The notes below the pieces were generated by a model. It was not told the DNA's origin and made no database searches. It was given only the letters and a program-made list of their open reading frames with translations. A stretch of 23,334 bases of DNA from positions 1 to 23,334 of the forward strand of contig JAJZGH010000042.1 in NCBI GenBank assembly GCA_021798635.1. The letters run 5' to 3'. Positions within the stretch are counted from its first letter, which is position 1. Every line of letters begins with the position of its first letter. Both the position numbers and the translations under genes were made by a program. This document shows positions 15,114-23,334 of the stretch, in pieces. Origin of the DNA: Planctomycetota bacterium. Lineage in GTDB: Bacteria > Planctomycetota > Phycisphaerae > WQYP01.

Positions 15114-17810
15114 TTACCCGCCGGTTTGCGTGTAGGTGCGGGCCAGATAATCGATAAGCTGCACCACCAAGGCGGTCCAGCCGGTTTGATGCGAAGCCCC
15201 GATTCCGGCACCGTTATCGCCCTGAAAATATTCATAAAATAAGATAAAGTCCTTCCACAAGGGATTATCCTGGAACATGCTCTCGCCGCCAAAAACCGGA
15301 CGCTGCCCCTTATCATCGCGCACAAAAATGGAAATCATCCGGCGGGCCAGCTCCTCCGATAATTGCAGAAGATTAATCTCCTCTCCGGGCTTGCCCGGGC
15401 GCGGCACCTTCAGTTGCTCGCCGTAAAAGCGGTTGTAGGTTCGTAGCGACGTGATCAACAGATAGCTCGTCGGGAACCAGATGGGGCCGCGCCAATTGGA
15501 ATTGCCCCCGAAAGCTCCATCCTGTGATTCCGCGGGTTCATACTGCACCACCCGTTCACTGCCATCAATACGAAGACGGTACGGCTCATTAAGATAATGG
15601 CGCGATAGCGAGCGAATGCCATAGGGGGAAAGAAATTCATTTTCATCCACCACGCGCGACAACGCCCGCCGCAGTCGATCACCGTGGCAGATACTTAGCA
15701 GGCAATGAGACCCATCCGCGCTCCACGTGCAACCCACGGTCCGATTGTTGACCTGTTGCCGAAATTCTTCCGATTCCAGACGATCTTTGATGGCGGGCAG
15801 ATTTTCAATCCACTTTTTCTCCAGCACTTGCGCAGCATACAGCGGAATCAGGCCTACGTTGGATCGCAGTCGCAGAGGCATGCTCTTCCCGTCGGTCGTG
15901 GTGATTTTGTCATAATAAAATCCGTCCTGCTCATCCCACAAACCATCCCCGCTGCGCATCGAGCCGTTAATCGCCTTGGATATAGCCAGGAAATGATCAA
16001 AAAACTTCACCGCCAGGTGGCTGTATACCGGATCATGCTGCGCCAGTTCCAGTCCGATCATCATCATGTTCAGGCAGAACAGCCCCATCCAGCCGGTGGC
16101 ATCCGCCTGTTCGAGTTTTTCGCCGTCGGGGAGTTTTTCACTGCGGTCAAATACGGATATATTATCCAACCCCAGAAATCCGCCTTCAAATACGTTCTGC
16201 CCCTGGCTGTCTTTGCGGTTGACCCACCAGACAAAATTCAACAGCAGCTTGTGATAAACCCGTTCCAGAAACGCCCGGTCGCCTGCACCGTTGTTGGTCC
16301 GTTTTTCCTTGTTGTAGACACGCCAGGCCGCCAGTGCCTGCACCGGCGGATTAACATCACCGAACGCCCACTCATAACTGGGCAACTGCCCGGATAAATT
16401 TTGAAAGCGTTCGGAACAGACCAGTTCCAACTGGCTTTTAGCCATATTGATATCAACATAGCACAAGGTCAGGCAGTGGAAAGCCCAGTCCCAGGCCGCA
16501 AACCAGGGATATTCCCATTTATCCGGCATGACAATAACATCGTGCGCTTTAACGCGACGCCAGTTGCTGTTGCGCCCGTAAAGACGCTGTTCTGGTGCCG
16601 GAAAGTCGCCATCCCCTTTCAGCCATTGTCGCACGTCATAATTATAAAACTGCTTACTCCATAAAACTCCGGCGATGGCCAGGCGCTGAATTTGCCGCAG
16701 TTGGTCGTCACAGGTCGGCGGAAGCATGTCGGCGTAGAACGCATCCGCCTCGGCTATACGCTGGTCAAAGACTTCGCGGAAATCCTTAAATGGTTCAGCA
16801 AGTTCACCTTTCACCAGCACCACTTCCACAACTTGCGTTTCTCCTCCCGCCAGATGCCAGTGGTAATGCGTGGCGGCTTTCGTGCCGAAAGGCTGCTGAT
16901 GCACCTTCGTATGATGGCCATCCACCACATATTCATGAAACGCGTCCTTGACCGCCGGATGCGTGTTGGGCGCTCCATAAAGCTTTTGCCGATTGGTCTC
17001 ATTGAAGGTAAAAAGCGTCTCCATCGCGTTGCGGCTGTAAAGGCAATAGCGGCCCAGTTCCGGATGATCAGCCAGCAGCGTCACATCCCCCGAGTCGCAT
17101 GGGCTTTGCAGTCGAATCACCGGCTCTTTTCCGGGCGGCACGTTCCAGGACCAGGTATTGCGAAACCAGAGCGTCGGCAGAATATGCAGCTCGGCGGCCT
17201 CCGTGCCGCAATTTTTCACGGTACACCGGAAAAGAATCCGGTGGGTGTCCGCCTTGGCGTATTGAATCTGAATATCAAAAAAAGCGTTGTCGGAAAATAC
17301 ACCCGTATCCACGAGTTCATATTCCGGCTGCGTGCGACCGCGATGCCGATTGATCTCCACAAGTTCCCGGTAGGGAAATGCAGCATGAGGATAGCGGTAC
17401 GTCATTTTCATATAGGAATGTGACGGCGTATTGTCCTGATAAAACCAGTATTCTTTTACATCTTCACCATGATTGCCCTCTGCATTGGTGAGGCCGAACA
17501 TGCGTTCTTTTAAAATCGGATCGCGGCCATTCCAGAATGCCGGCGCAAAACAGAGAATCTGCTGATCATCGCTGATTCCACCAATGCCGTCTTCGCTCCA
17601 GCGATACACTCTGCTGCGGGCCATATCATGCGTGAAGTAATTCCAGGCGTCACCATTGGGGGAATAATCTTCGCGCACGGTGCCCCATGCCCGCTCTGAT
17701 AAATAAGGCCCCCATGCACGCCATTGCGGCGCGGTTTTCCCATCAGTGAGGCGCCGTTGCTCCGTTTTATTGTCGGCCGAGGAGGGTGATGAATTTGCCG
17801 CATTGGCCAT
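15114..17810 (-). CDS. GH63-like (MGH1-type) glycoside hydrolase
   Basis: A large, 898-residue cytoplasmic-looking glycosidase without a signal peptide, resembling bacterial GH63 / mannosyl-oligosaccharide-glucosidase-like proteins. The N-terminal part is beta-rich (WGPYLSERAWGTVREDYS, then FTHDMARSRVYRWSEDGIGG). The catalytic (alpha/alpha)6 barrel is recognisable by WEYPWFAAWDWAFHCL at about 436-455, ANPPVQ-like GDVNPPVQALAAW, EQADATGWMGLFCLNM, and YRGPIWFP-like NWRGPIWFPTSYLL. The C-terminus has FYEYFQGDNGAGIGASHQTGWTALVVQLI, typical of the family (in two parts FYEYFQGDNGAGIGAS, HQTGWTALVVQLI). The substrate is probably a small alpha-glucoside; this is inference. GGAG lies 7 nt before ATG 17810. 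It is followed by trpB after 77 bp. Confidence 0.87.
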   Translation of the reverse strand: MANAANSSPSSADNKTEQRRLTDGKTAPQWRAWGPYLSERAWGTVREDYSPNGDAWNYFTHDMARSRVYRWSEDGIGGISDDQQILCFAPAFWNGRDPILKERMFGLTNAEGNHGEDVKEYWFYQDNTPSHSYMKMTYRYPHAAFPYRELVEINRHRGRTQPEYELVDTGVFSDNAFFDIQIQYAKADTHRILFRCTVKNCGTEAAELHILPTLWFRNTWSWNVPPGKEPVIRLQSPCDSGDVTLLADHPELGRYCLYSRNAMETLFTFNETNRQKLYGAPNTHPAVKDAFHEYVVDGHHTKVHQQPFGTKAATHYHWHLAGGETQVVEVVLVKGELAEPFKDFREVFDQRIAEADAFYADMLPPTCDDQLRQIQRLAIAGVLWSKQFYNYDVRQWLKGDGDFPAPEQRLYGRNSNWRRVKAHDVIVMPDKWEYPWFAAWDWAFHCLTLCYVDINMAKSQLELVCSERFQNLSGQLPSYEWAFGDVNPPVQALAAWRVYNKEKRTNNGAGDRAFLERVYHKLLLNFVWWVNRKDSQGQNVFEGGFLGLDNISVFDRSEKLPDGEKLEQADATGWMGLFCLNMMMIGLELAQHDPVYSHLAVKFFDHFLAISKAINGSMRSGDGLWDEQDGFYYDKITTTDGKSMPLRLRSNVGLIPLYAAQVLEKKWIENLPAIKDRLESEEFRQQVNNRTVGCTWSADGSHCLLSICHGDRLRRALSRVVDENEFLSPYGIRSLSRHYLNEPYRLRIDGSERVVQYEPAESQDGAFGGNSNWRGPIWFPTSYLLITSLRTYNRFYGEQLKVPRPGKPGEEINLLQLSEELARRMISIFVRDDKGQRPVFGGESMFQDNPLWKDFILFYEYFQGDNGAGIGASHQTGWTALVVQLIDYLARTYTQTGG

Positions 17811-17983
17811 GATAGGTCTCCACAGTTAAGTTCCTTAAAGCACGGACGGTCCCCAAAGTGATTCCGCCAGAGCTTCAGGCCATGTCCTTCATAACGACTT
17901 TGCACGAAAATTTCCAGTGCTTTTGACCGCGACATGACCACAACACGCCCCGGCTATCGCTCGGCGCAGGATCCTTCGGCGAA

Positions 17984-18010
17984 GATCATCGCGGAATCCG
18001 GTAGATGATC
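17984..18010 (-). repeat. hairpin GATCATC...GATGATC at the end of the Q-rich gene
   Basis: Perfect 7-bp arms (17984-17990, 18004-18010) around 13 nt; the first arm in transcription order overlaps the TGA stop (18009-18011). Its place suits 3'-end formation, but the downstream sequence has no T-run. The rest of the gap to the glycosidase start (17811-17983) shows no supported gene. Confidence 0.4.
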
Positions 18011-18809
18011 ACTTATTAAGTTTTGCCAGAGATTCGTAATATTGTTGCACCAGAGATTTATATTGCGGCAGCGTCTGATGCCGCAGGGCGTTGAGAATCA
18101 TGTTGCGTTCCCGCGGCGGCAAATTACCCCACTGTCGTTTATTGGAGTTAAACGATTTCAAATCCCCGGGATTCATGACCCCGCCGCCGGGAATGTATGA
18201 GCTTTTGGCCGCCTGGCTGGGCGTCATGGGCGGAGTATTAGACCCCTGAGATTGCTGCATGGACATGGATTGCTGCTGCTGCGACTTCTGCTTCTGCTGA
18301 CCCGAGCTTTTTCCCTGCGATTGCTCGGCAATTTTAATAAGTTCGTTGAGCCGGGCAATAATGCTTTTTTGCACCCCCTGCGTCTTAATACCGGCGTTCG
18401 CCGATTTGAGCAGCCGGGCGCTGGTGTTCATGCCTTTCAGCACATCCTGCAAGTCGGCATTGATCTGTTGCTGGGATGGCTGTGATGCGGCTTTAAGGGG
18501 TTTCACCCAGGGCCAACCCATCATATTAAATTCTGATTTGTGACCCCATGCTCCACCCTGCGGAGCGACAGTTATGGAGTTTGTGCTTTTGGGCGATGCG
18601 CCCGGCCCGCCAATTGGCTTGCCAATATGAAAGGGCAGAATCAGCGGTGCTCGCCCCCCGGATGCCCCCCCATTCGCGGGAAAAGCTTCCAACGCAGGTA
18701 ATGCGGCCACCATCCCCGCCGCCATAACGCCTGCCGCCACAACTCTACACGTACACCAATGTGGTCCCATCGCTTTGTCGCGTCTGAAAATCTTTAACGC
18801 ATGGTCCAT
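18009..18809 (-). CDS. secreted Q-rich protein of unknown function
   Basis: A 266-residue protein with an N-terminal hydrophobic segment (CRVVAAGVMAAGMVAALPALEA) suited to export. A Gly/Pro-rich region follows, then helical sequence (INADLQDVLKGMNTSARLL), and a Gln/Ser-rich linker (QQKQKSQQQQSMSMQQSQGS) at about 168-190. The C-terminus, WGNLPPRERNMILNAL...QYKSLVQQYYESLAK, is the most informative part: I recall the WG.LPPRER pattern at the ends of proteins from planctomycete genomes, function unknown. The start at 18809 is chosen because AAGGA is 6 nt upstream; the ATG at 18815 overlaps that site. A TATAAT box lies about 26 bp upstream, so it probably has its own promoter. Confidence 0.68.
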   Translation of the reverse strand: MDHALKIFRRDKAMGPHWCTCRVVAAGVMAAGMVAALPALEAFPANGGASGGRAPLILPFHIGKPIGGPGASPKSTNSITVAPQGGAWGHKSEFNMMGWPWVKPLKAASQPSQQQINADLQDVLKGMNTSARLLKSANAGIKTQGVQKSIIARLNELIKIAEQSQGKSSGQQKQKSQQQQSMSMQQSQGSNTPPMTPSQAAKSSYIPGGGVMNPGDLKSFNSNKRQWGNLPPRERNMILNALRHQTLPQYKSLVQQYYESLAKLNK

Positions 18810-18834
18810 GGGCATTCCTTAAATCACAGGCCCG

Positions 18835-18840
18835 ATTATA
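18835..18840 (-). promoter_or_regulatory. -10 box TATAAT of the Q-rich gene
   Basis: A perfect TATAAT on the minus strand, 26 bp before the chosen start, giving a leader of about 20 nt. No good -35 box is visible at 16-18 nt. The box lies between the perfect palindrome and the gene, so the gene is probably a separate transcription unit from gmhA. Confidence 0.5.
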
Positions 18841-18887
18841 CCCAAATTACCGCAGGCAAGGATACGCAAGAAAAGCCAATCAAATCT

Positions 18888-18943
18888 TTAGCACTGCCAG
18901 GCCTGTAAATCAGGATCCTGATTTACAGGCCTGGCAGTGCTAA
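18888..18943. repeat. 56-bp perfect palindrome at the gmhA stop codon
   Basis: Two 28-bp arms, with no spacer and no mismatch, centred between 18915 and 18916 in GGATCC. The left arm runs TTAGCACTGCCAGGCCTG then TAAATCAGGA. The right arm includes the gmhA stop codon (18940-18942). As RNA it would form a hairpin of about 26 bp with a GAUC loop. On the minus strand it is followed by AAAGATTTG, not a T-run, so it is not a standard intrinsic terminator. It could still end or protect the gmhA transcript, or bind a dimeric protein, or be a remnant of a mobile palindrome. Confidence 0.9.
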
Positions 18944-19515
18944 TCGCAATATTTTTCCAGATATTCCAGTATCAGGTGCAACACCACCTCATGGGCTTCC
19001 TGAATCGCGGCAGTGCGCGAACTGTTAATCACCAGAGCCTGATCGCAATGGGCCAGATTTTTCCCGCCGCCTTTGCCCAATAGTCCGATGACCTTTCCCC
19101 CCCGCTGCCGCATGATCTGGCTCGCGCGGATGAGGTTTTCGCTATTACCACTGCTCGAAAATACCACCAGCACATCACCACTCTGGGCGAACGCCTCCAC
19201 CTGCCGGGAAAATACGCTCGCGAAATCCCAGTCATTGGCGATACAGGTTAAGGCCGTCCCATCTGCCGCCAGGCAAATGGCGGGCAACGCTCTGCGATCC
19301 GCACGGGAGTAGCGACCCGTTAATTCTTCCGCCAGATGCAATGCCGCAGCCGCAGAACCGCCATTGCCGGCGGACAGCAATTTTTTCCCGCCCAGCAAAG
19401 CGGATGTGACCATTTCAGAAATCGTCGCAATTTGCGGCACTTGCCCGGATAATTCTCCAATGACACGGGAAGAATCTTCCACGCACTTAAGCATCCAATG
19501 ATGATTATTTGACAC
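18940..19515 (-). CDS. gmhA: phosphoheptose isomerase (sedoheptulose 7-phosphate isomerase)
   Basis: Cytoplasmic SIS-domain enzyme turning sedoheptulose 7-phosphate into D-glycero-D-manno-heptose 7-phosphate, the first step to the ADP- or GDP-heptoses of lipopolysaccharide and glycoproteins. The 191 residues include SAGNGGSAAAALHLAEELTGRY (as SAGNGGSAAAALH, LAEELTGRY) with His60 and Glu64 at the metal/catalytic positions, FSSSGNSENLIRA (119-131) for phosphate binding, and Gln172/His180 in IQEAHEVVLH, matching the E. coli numbering closely. GTG 19515 is preferred because GGAG lies 5 nt upstream; a TTG six codons earlier is the alternative. It starts 38 bp after the aldo/keto reductase stop, so they are probably co-transcribed. 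No other heptose genes are near. Confidence 0.92.
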   Translation of the reverse strand: MSNNHHWMLKCVEDSSRVIGELSGQVPQIATISEMVTSALLGGKKLLSAGNGGSAAAALHLAEELTGRYSRADRRALPAICLAADGTALTCIANDWDFASVFSRQVEAFAQSGDVLVVFSSSGNSENLIRASQIMRQRGGKVIGLLGKGGGKNLAHCDQALVINSSRTAAIQEAHEVVLHLILEYLEKYCD

Positions 19516-19553
19516 GCAAACTCCGTTAAACAAACACGTTATCCGGCACGCAC

Positions 19554-20420
19554 TTACCCGTTCAGGGCTTCAATTTCTTCCGGACGTAATTTCAACGCAC
19601 ACGCTTTTGCCGAATCTTCAATGCTTTGCGGCCGACTGGCTCCCGGAATCGGGATAACCTGAGGCCCCTTGGAAAGCAGCCACGCCAATGCCACCTGATA
19701 AATGGATACTCGATGCGATGCCGCCATACTTTCCAGCAATGGCTCAAAATGCCCCAGCGTTTTCGCACCGCCGATGCCATTGAGCGGACTCCACGCGAGA
19801 AAAGCCAGTTTTTTGGCTTTGGTATACGCCAATACGCCATCGGTTTCCGGCTCGCGGTGTTTACGGGAATATTCATTTTGCACGCTGACAATATCGACCA
19901 CCGCCTCGGCCGCTTCCAACTCCATAACCGAAAAATTACTCACACCGATAAAACGGATTTTGCCTTCCTGCTGCAATTTTTTCAAACATCCCATACTTTC
20001 CGCCACCGGATATTTCGGATCAATGCGATGATATTGATACAGGGTAATACACGGCGTGCCAAGATTTTTCAGCGAAGCTTCACAGACAGTGCGCAGATGC
20101 TGCGGTGAACCGTCGCGTTCCCACCGCCCGCCCGGCCGCACCAATCCCCCCTTGGTCGCCACCACCAGACCGTCACGTTTCGCCGGCGGCAGTTCAGAGA
20201 GCGCTTTGCCTATCAGCCGTTCGTTATGGCCCGCTTCCGAGTCATCCAGGCAATAACTATCAGCGGTGTCAATAAGCGTTATGCCGCAATCAACGGCGTG
20301 ATGAATCACCCGAATGGAATCCTGCTCCGACGGGCGCTTGGCCGGCACCGACATCGGCATGGAGCCAAGGCCGACACAACTGACCATTAACCCAGTCTTA
20401 CCCAACTGACGTGTGTGCAT
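19554..20420 (-). CDS. aldo/keto reductase
   Basis: NAD(P)H-dependent (beta/alpha)8-barrel oxidoreductase of 288 residues. The catalytic tetrad is complete: Asp51 and Tyr56 in DTADSY, Lys90 in ATKGG, His131 in YQYHRID. VSNFSVMELE and the C-terminal IPIPGASRPQSIED, which binds the cofactor phosphate, are also family features. The length and the YQYHRID motif fit the bacterial AKR group near YdbC/IolS, but the substrate cannot be given. ATG 20420 has GGAGG 8 nt upstream. It is the first gene of a probable pair with gmhA; a role in sugar metabolism is possible but only inferred from that. Confidence 0.92.
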   Translation of the reverse strand: MHTRQLGKTGLMVSCVGLGSMPMSVPAKRPSEQDSIRVIHHAVDCGITLIDTADSYCLDDSEAGHNERLIGKALSELPPAKRDGLVVATKGGLVRPGGRWERDGSPQHLRTVCEASLKNLGTPCITLYQYHRIDPKYPVAESMGCLKKLQQEGKIRFIGVSNFSVMELEAAEAVVDIVSVQNEYSRKHREPETDGVLAYTKAKKLAFLAWSPLNGIGGAKTLGHFEPLLESMAASHRVSIYQVALAWLLSKGPQVIPIPGASRPQSIEDSAKACALKLRPEEIEALNG

Positions 20421-20769
20421 GGCAAATACCTCCGCAGCTTATTGGCACCACAGCTAAATCTTAGCCGCATTACCGGATAAAGCCAATTTCCGGCGCAACC
20501 ATTCACACCGCAGGGCGTGGCAATAAATCCGGGCGGGACACTGGTGTGCGAGTTTCCGGGAGGAACCATGCTTTTAGCGCCGGTATTTACGCCGTCGATT
20601 TTGCCGCTTGCCCGGAAATTTTGTCAGGCGGTACCGCAGAAAGTTTTTCCCGCCTCGGCAACAGCCACTCTTTTGCGCCAGTCGAATTTGCTCTGCTCAC
20701 ACGGTCAGATCTCATCTCTTAGATCGAGCCGCCGTCCGATGTGCAGCAATATGCTGTCGGCCCGTTGGC
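20421..20769. other. intergenic region after the GH79-like gene
   Basis: This 349-bp gap lies between two minus-strand genes. It holds the probable aldo/keto reductase promoter (20458-20486) and a small hairpin CAGCA-TAT-TGCTG near 20745-20757. A plus-strand frame with GGGAGG before an ATG at 20569 was considered and rejected. Nothing else is supported. Confidence 0.5.
20458..20486 (-). promoter_or_regulatory. possible promoter of the aldo/keto reductase - gmhA pair
   Basis: On the minus strand, TTGGCT (20486-20481) and TAAGAT (20463-20458) are 17 nt apart. Each matches consensus at four of six bases. Transcription would start near 20451, about 30 nt before the ATG. Confidence 0.42.
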
Positions 20770-22308
20770 TTATCTGTGAAAGACCGCGATCACAATTGAA
20801 CTCGCCGGACTGGACAATTCGCCTGGGGAATTCGGCGCGTGTTGCAGTGATAAGCGCGTGTGCATCATGCGACCTGTTGGCACCCCGCTGACGCGAAAGC
20901 CGGTTATTACCACGCCGTTGGTAGATTGCAGACTTGGGGCACCGATGCGGTAACGGCGGACAAGTTTCATAACTGACGGGAAACGAAGATGCACAGATAA
21001 ATCAGAAGACGGCGTGCGATTAATAACGGCAACACGCAGCGTATGATCAGATCTTGCAAAGGCAAATGCACTCACGTTCAGGCGCGTGTTAAGATTAACT
21101 TTCACGGGCCTGCCACCGCGCTGCATCACGTCGGCAGCCGCCAGCATACCATCATAAACCGGCATGATGTGCAGGTGCCCGCCCGGCCCGATTCGCAAGG
21201 GTCCGTACCAGCCCGGAAATCGATCCACGCCTTGGGACATGTGCAGATTTACACCCGCCCCGCCGGCCCCGGCGATGCCCAGAAGTGTATTTGCCGCCCA
21301 GAGCGCAGATGCAAACGTGTTGCTGACTCCCTGCGTCCCACCACCGGAGACAGAATTCATTTCACCAAAACGCACCGGCAAATGATAAGGAGCTGCAAGC
21401 CGCACAATCCGACGCATCTCATTGCTGAAGAGATTGCAACTGGCTCTAAGGCCGAGCAAATGGGCAATGCTGGCAAACTTCAGAGATCGCGGGTTTTTAA
21501 TCCACGACCCCATTGGATATTGGTGCAGCGATACGATACCCAGTCGCGCGTGTTCTGTGTGGAGGTACCTTGGCAGATGATTGAACCATCCCTCGCCGGA
21601 GAATGCCGGTCCTTCAATTTTGATTGTGTTTCCCAGATAAGGGGCAATGGCATGGTAATAACGTGTCCACCGCCGCATGTACATCTGATAATTGTTGTGC
21701 GCCCACCACGTTCGGTGCCCCAGACCTCCCAGCAGATTTGGTTCGTTGCCGATCTCAAAGTCGGCAATGTGCCGGCGGCCGATATATTTTTCTACCGCCT
21801 TGACCAATTGCACTGCCAGGGCAGGGTTATTGACCGACAAATTTAATCCCAGTATGTACCGGCAACCGGTTAATTGCGCCAACTCGCGCATACGCCGCAG
21901 GGTCTTTACATGAATGTCGATGGACACAAATTTTGGCTTAGGGTGCACCGCAGGCAGATCAAAAGCCGCTTCATTCTCGGAATCACCGCCAATGCGCAGC
22001 AGCATCGGCCCCGTAAACTCCTCAAGTTCCTTGATTGATCGGGTCATGGTGGCAAAACGGCCATGCCCTTTCCTGACCATTCGGCCGATCAAACCCCATT
22101 CAATGGAATATCCCATAAACATGCGCGGAACCGCCGGGCCGACGGGTTTCAGATTAATGCGCCCGGAAACACGATCGCTTGCAGATGCGTGCGGTCCGGA
22201 TAGGGCGGCACCGTTGCACACCACACCGGCCTGCAGGGCAGCGGCTGCCACTACCAAAGCCGAAAGTGATGCATCGAAAATTCTACTGCCCCGCAATTTA
22301 TTTTTCAT
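20770..22308 (-). CDS. secreted GH79-like glycoside hydrolase
   Basis: A 512-residue exported glycosidase resembling family GH79 (beta-glucuronidase / heparanase type). The N-terminus has a signal peptide (ALVVAAAALQAGVVCNGAALS). The TIM barrel follows, with MGYSIEWG at 65-72, LLRIGGDSENE (103-113), the acid/base Glu189 in FEIGNEPNLL, LHQYPMGS at 261-268, and the nucleophile Glu316 in RFGEMNSVSGGG. The beta-sandwich C-terminal part (KVNLNTRLNVSAFAF...LRVAVINR) corresponds to the GH79 C-terminal domain. It is probably active in the periplasm or outside on uronic-acid polysaccharides; substrate is inference. ATG 22308 has AAAGGA 7 nt upstream. A GGCC-GAAA-GGCC tetraloop hairpin lies in its leader at 22337-22348. 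Confidence 0.88.
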   Translation of the reverse strand: MKNKLRGSRIFDASLSALVVAAAALQAGVVCNGAALSGPHASASDRVSGRINLKPVGPAVPRMFMGYSIEWGLIGRMVRKGHGRFATMTRSIKELEEFTGPMLLRIGGDSENEAAFDLPAVHPKPKFVSIDIHVKTLRRMRELAQLTGCRYILGLNLSVNNPALAVQLVKAVEKYIGRRHIADFEIGNEPNLLGGLGHRTWWAHNNYQMYMRRWTRYYHAIAPYLGNTIKIEGPAFSGEGWFNHLPRYLHTEHARLGIVSLHQYPMGSWIKNPRSLKFASIAHLLGLRASCNLFSNEMRRIVRLAAPYHLPVRFGEMNSVSGGGTQGVSNTFASALWAANTLLGIAGAGGAGVNLHMSQGVDRFPGWYGPLRIGPGGHLHIMPVYDGMLAAADVMQRGGRPVKVNLNTRLNVSAFAFARSDHTLRVAVINRTPSSDLSVHLRFPSVMKLVRRYRIGAPSLQSTNGVVITGFRVSGVPTGRMMHTRLSLQHAPNSPGELSSPASSIVIAVFHR

Positions 22309-22503
22309 GAAATTATCCTTTCTTGTAGCCGTTCACGGCCTTTCGGCCAGTTCAAACTCACGACGAGCCTGACCACAGGTAAAGCTTACCCCCCCCAGAA
22401 GAAAAGTAAATAAATTTCCATAAAAAAGTTTGGCATAAGATTTCAGCATTACATACGATTCGTCCGAGAAAAGAATTCGGATCAAAGGATTGGTCAAAGC
22501 GGC

Positions 22504-23334
22504 ATGGATGTACGTACCGAGCAAGCCTATCAACAACACATTGATGAATTGACGGCGCAACTCGCCCAGCGCGATGCCACCATCGCTGCGTTGCGTCAGC
22601 AGGTCACGGAATTATCCAAGCAAGTCGCTGATCTGTTGGCCCAAGCGGCCCGGTTGTCCAAAAACTCCTCGAATTCCTCCAAGCCTCCGTCCAATGATAT
22701 TGTCAAACCACCGCCACCGCCCCTGCCGCCGGGAGAAAAGCGTTCCATCGGCGGCCAGAAGGGCCACCCGCGTCACGAACGGGAGCCTCTCACGCCCGCA
22801 CAGATTGACCGGGTGGTGGATTACCAGATGGATTGCTGGCCACTTTGCCGGAAGCGGCCACCGTGGCTTACGGCCAGCGGATGTTAGAGGGATTGCGGAA
22901 TATGTTTCATGTCATCCACCAGCGAAAGGCGTTGGATGCACCGGTATTCCGACAAGCCTTGGAACAGGCCCGCGATGATCCGATGGTTACGGGCTTGGAC
23001 ACCCCGGAACACAAACCGGCCCAGAACATGGCACGACGCTTCCGCCAGAACGGGGAATCCTATTTTCGATTTATCACGACACCAAGCCTTGGGCCTGACA
23101 ATAATCTGGCCGAGCAGGCCATCCGCTTTGTCGTGCTGGATCGCCATGTCACGCAGGGAACTCGCAGTGAGCGAGGAAAGAAGTGGTGTGAGCGAATCTG
23201 GACCGCCGTCGCCACCTGCACTCAGCAACAACGCAGCGTCTTTGAATTCCTTCACCAAACTATCAGCAATCACTTCGCGGGAAAACCCACACCCTCTCTT
23301 CTCCCCTCAGGCCCGTCAACGGGAACCAACAACC
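22504..23334 (+). pseudogene. IS66-type transposase remnant, internally deleted and frameshifted
   Basis: The start is a typical IS66 TnpC N-terminus: coiled coil (LTAQLAQRDATIAALRQQVTEL, about 17-38), then LSKNSSNSSKPPSND and RSIGGQKGHPRHER, up to MDCWPLC. The sequence then jumps at about 22835-22845 to the transposase C-terminus in another frame (open from 22809): GLRNMFHVIHQRKALDA, RFRQNGESYFRFITTPSLG, and PDNNLAEQAIRFVV, which holds the catalytic Glu, then WCERIWTAVATC. About 200 or more central residues are missing, including both catalytic Asp residues, so it cannot work. The second frame runs off the window without a stop. The preceding sequence (about 22390-22500) is AT-rich and may hold the left end of the insertion, but no terminal repeat could be defined. 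Helpers TnpA and TnpB are not visible. Confidence 0.88.

Noticed and set aside
15705..16397. Long plus-strand frame inside the GH63-like gene
   Set aside because: Antisense shadow; the minus-strand protein has clear family motifs over this stretch.
17811..17941. Minus-strand frame upstream of the glycosidase
   Set aside because: About 44 codons then continue out of frame inside the glycosidase gene; no ribosome site or family.
18888..18943. Palindrome as an ordinary intrinsic terminator
   Set aside because: No T-run follows on either strand in the needed place; the element is called a repeat of unknown role instead.
20569..20891. Plus-strand frame with GGGAGG before an ATG
   Set aside because: The product is not like any family I know, it runs antisense into the end of the GH79-like gene, and its composition looks like a shadow frame. 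A good ribosome-site match alone is not enough.
22333..22560. Minus-strand 75-codon frame with a membrane-like segment
   Set aside because: It overlaps the clear transposase start and the GH79 leader; hydrophobicity comes from AT-rich DNA.

Overview
The window looks like chromosomal DNA of a Gram-negative-type bacterium with an outer membrane, most likely a planctomycete of the Phycisphaerae kind. That placement is inference from gene style: a YlbF-like small protein, a PATR-type autotransporter, secreted glycine- and glutamine-rich proteins, a GH63-like glucosidase, an ExbB channel beside a von Willebrand A protein, and REP-like hairpins between genes. No rRNA, tRNA or CRISPR array was seen. 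Most genes lie on the minus strand.

Layout. 1-1775 (minus): a VWA-domain membrane protein followed by an ExbB/TolQ-type proton channel that runs off the left edge. 2226-4069 (plus): a translationally coupled pair, an ATP-binding COG2865-type regulator and a ParA-like ATPase. Both carry striking lesions: the first lacks most of its AlbA_2 domain, and the second has lost the catalytic Walker A lysine. 4286-5272 (plus): a UDP-glucuronate decarboxylase-type epimerase. 5401-7919 (minus): a glyA - class I glutamine amidotransferase - dut cluster with its own promoter. 8010-10781 (minus): a large autotransporter with a good sigma70-like promoter. 11178-12572 (plus): a secreted TPR protein that converges on, and overlaps by 11 nt, a YlbF-family gene. 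12955-13363: a repeat-rich intergenic region with a REP-like unit, several hairpins and a heptanucleotide tandem repeat. 13364-17810 (minus): a small lipoprotein, trpB and a GH63-like glycosidase. 18009-20420 (minus): a Q-rich secreted protein, a 56-bp perfect palindrome, gmhA and an aldo/keto reductase. 20770-22308 (minus): a secreted GH79-like glycosidase. 22504-23334 (plus): an internally deleted, frameshifted IS66-type transposase.

How the genes fit together. Several serve the envelope and its sugars: the epimerase makes UDP-xylose-type sugars, GmhA makes heptose phosphate, the autotransporter and TPR protein are exported, and the ExbB/VWA pair probably couples proton flow to the envelope. 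The glyA-dut cluster brings together two suppliers of dTMP synthesis, methylene-tetrahydrofolate and dUMP. The most unusual content is the altered ATPase pair and the non-coding repeats (22-nt REP units, the heptad array, and the perfect palindrome at the gmhA stop codon). I found no convincing complete new defence or mobile system; the ATPase pair is the best candidate for something undescribed.
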